Shown: in pieces, positions 62,710-64,000 of the stretch | Layout: each line of letters begins with the position of its first letter | Numbering within the stretch: position 1 is the stretch's first letter | Made by a program: the position numbers and the translations under genes | Notes under the pieces: generated by a model | The model's input: the letters and a program-made list of their open reading frames with translations, nothing else | What the model was told of the DNA's origin: nothing | Databases searched by the model: none | Source: Elizabethkingia bruuniana | Lineage (GTDB): Bacteria > Bacteroidota > Bacteroidia > Flavobacteriales > Weeksellaceae | Direction of reading: 5' to 3' | DNA: 64,000 nt | Assembly: GCF_002024805.1 (NCBI RefSeq) | Contig: NZ_CP014337.1 | Coordinates: forward strand, 3,224,001 to 3,288,000

Positions 62710-64000
62710 ATGCAAAGAATACATCAAATATTTCTGGTAGTAGCACTGGCCGCAATTGTGGTTTCCTGTAAAACCAGAGTAGCTTATACAAAGCCTGATC
62801 TTCAGCTGCCCTCGGAGTTCCGTTTTACGGCAACTGCTGATACAGCGAGTATTGCCAATATGAGCTGGAAACAATTTTTCGGTGATCAGACACTTCAGCA
62901 GTTAATAGAAAAAGGGATTAACCATAATCTCGATTTACAGATTGCATTGAAGCAGGTAGCCGCATCGCAGGAAAGATTATTGCAGGCTAAATATTTACAA
63001 TTCCCTGATATTAATTTTACGACATCCGCACAGATATCAAGGCCTTCTAAAAACAGTATGAATGGTCAAAGTCTGAATCTATTTATCGGAAAAAACCATG
63101 TAGAAGACTATAATGCAGCTTTCAACCTTTCCTGGGAAGCAGATATCTGGGGAAAAATTAAAAACCAGAAGGAAGTAAGCAAAATGCAGTATCTACAGAC
63201 GTATGAAGCGTCAAAAGCAATACAGACTCAGGTTATCGCTGCCATTGCTCAGGGGTATTACAACCTGCTTATGCTGGACAAGCAAATGAAAATAGCAGAG
63301 TCGAATCTGGAACTAAGTGAAAATACATTAACCATTACACAAAAAATGTGGGACAGCGGTGATGCTACAGCTTTGGGAATTCAACAGGCAAAAGCACAGA
63401 AGCAGTCAACCGAGCTTCTTATTTCGCAACTGAAACAGAATATTGCTATTCAGGAGAATGCTTTAAGTATTCTTACGGGAGAAGCTCCTAACACAGTGAA
63501 CAGATCCCTGGATATTGCAGATGCTTCTATGCCTGCAAATATTTCCGCCGGACTTCCTGCAGCATTAGTCAGCCGCCGACCGGATGTAAGACAGCATGAA
63601 CTGGCCTTATTGGAATCTAATGCCTTAGTTGGTATTGCACAAGCTAATATGTATCCCGCTCTGAAGATTACTGCAGGTGGTGGAATTAATTCTTTCAAAT
63701 TTGATAACTGGTTTCAGATTCCGGCATCATTGTTCGGTTCTGCACTAGGAGGGATTACCCAGCCTATCTTCCAGAAAAGACAATTGAAAACTGATCTGGA
63801 AGTTGCAAAAATTCAACGTGAAAAAAATGTACTCATGTTCCGCCAATCTGTTCTGAATGCTATGGGTGAAGTCTCAGATGCTATGGCTTCTAATGAGCAG
63901 TTAAAGACACAGGAACTAACAGCTGTCGATCAGGTATCTACTCTGAAAGACGGGATAAAAAATGCACAGATGCTTTACAAAAGCGGAATGGCAAATTATC
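62710..64000 (+). CDS. RND efflux outer-membrane channel (TolC/OprM family), 3' end cut off by window
   Basis: 430 codons are visible with no stop before the window end; hand translation gives MQRIHQIFLVVALAAIVVSCKTR with a lipobox Cys at 20. NodT/OprM-type features follow: MSWKQFFGDQTLQQLIEKGINHNLDLQIALKQV, AAFNLSWEADIWGKIKNQKEV and LVSRRPDVRQHELALLESNA. It forms the outer-membrane exit of the pump, 15 bases after the permease. Confidence 0.93.
   Translation, partial: MQRIHQIFLVVALAAIVVSCKTRVAYTKPDLQLPSEFRFTATADTASIANMSWKQFFGDQTLQQLIEKGINHNLDLQIALKQVAASQERLLQAKYLQFPDINFTTSAQISRPSKNSMNGQSLNLFIGKNHVEDYNAAFNLSWEADIWGKIKNQKEVSKMQYLQTYEASKAIQTQVIAAIAQGYYNLLMLDKQMKIAESNLELSENTLTITQKMWDSGDATALGIQQAKAQKQSTELLISQLKQNIAIQENALSILTGEAPNTVNRSLDIADASMPANISAGLPAALVSRRPDVRQHELALLESNALVGIAQANMYPALKITAGGGINSFKFDNWFQIPASLFGSALGGITQPIFQKRQLKTDLEVAKIQREKNVLMFRQSVLNAMGEVSDAMASNEQLKTQELTAVDQVSTLKDGIKNAQMLYKSGMANY

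Noticed and set aside
1-64000. tRNA or rRNA genes, insertion sequences, prophage
   Set aside because: No GC-rich cloverleaf, transposase or integrase frames, or long terminal repeats were seen anywhere in the window.

Overview
The window is AT-rich bacterial chromosome, most likely from a flavobacterium of the Weeksellaceae (Chryseobacterium/Elizabethkingia type). The evidence is lineage-typical content: GLPGLI-family proteins, a DUF4295 gene beside rpmB-rpmG, GH92 mannosidase, OmpA proteins with calcium-binding repeats, a SusC-like TonB receptor with FecR and an ECF sigma factor, gliding-group domains such as DUF6341/DUF6427, and promoters of the Bacteroidetes form TTG-N(17-23)-TAnnTTTG in place of E. 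coli-type -35/-10 boxes. I see no tRNA, rRNA, insertion sequence, prophage or CRISPR array. It reads as core chromosome with a few accessory loci.

Layout. 1-5.8 kb (mostly minus): OstA/LptA-like protein (cut by the window edge), Fur-family regulator, Kup potassium transporter, pyruvate dehydrogenase E1 beta, a secreted DUF2147 protein. 6-8.7 kb (plus): phosphatidylserine synthase coupled to a DnaQ-like exonuclease, an FAH-family hydrolase, a universal stress protein. 8.7-18 kb: an outer-membrane locus with a divergent ECF sigma factor and FecR anti-sigma, a 1100-residue TonB receptor with an STN signalling domain, a beta-helix lipoprotein, another lipoprotein, an S41 protease lipoprotein and two tiny proteins. 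18-25.4 kb: small membrane proteins, DUF3109, an MDR reductase with a divergent HxlR regulator, trigger factor, a Gly-Gly-leader Cys peptide, and RibBA with a degenerate GTP cyclohydrolase II half.

25.5-35 kb: recQ-fmt operon, then a tandem ompA duplication with a decayed copy of the neighbouring folK between the two copies, folK itself and sppA. 35-37.3 kb: ftsY, a secreted RidA, DUF4295, L33 and L28. 37.5-42.8 kb: lnt, a ROK kinase, GH92 mannosidase and a cupin in one run. 42.8-43.3 kb is a gene-free repeat-bearing stretch. 43.3-47.8 kb: LLM oxidoreductase, Pif1-like helicase, UbiE-like methyltransferase, gamma carbonic anhydrase. 48-50 kb: Nfu-type Fe-S protein and ferrochelatase.

50-57.2 kb: an M24-fold protein lacking its metal ligands with a divergent AraC regulator, two tandem GLPGLI genes (one with an A8 frameshift in its signal peptide), an MBL hydrolase, DinB, MarR, a degenerate GIY-YIG protein, a DUF1330-like protein and a thioredoxin-fold protein. 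57.4-64 kb: a TetR repressor and a tripartite RND efflux operon (adaptor, pump, outer-membrane channel cut by the window end). Three copies of a TAACACTGTTA palindrome lie at the tetR and efflux promoters and look like the repressor's operators.

The best candidates for something not obvious are the folK fossil with the mosaic ompA pair, the GLPGLI homopolymer frameshift, the TetR operator set, and the Cys-containing Gly-Gly-leader peptide.
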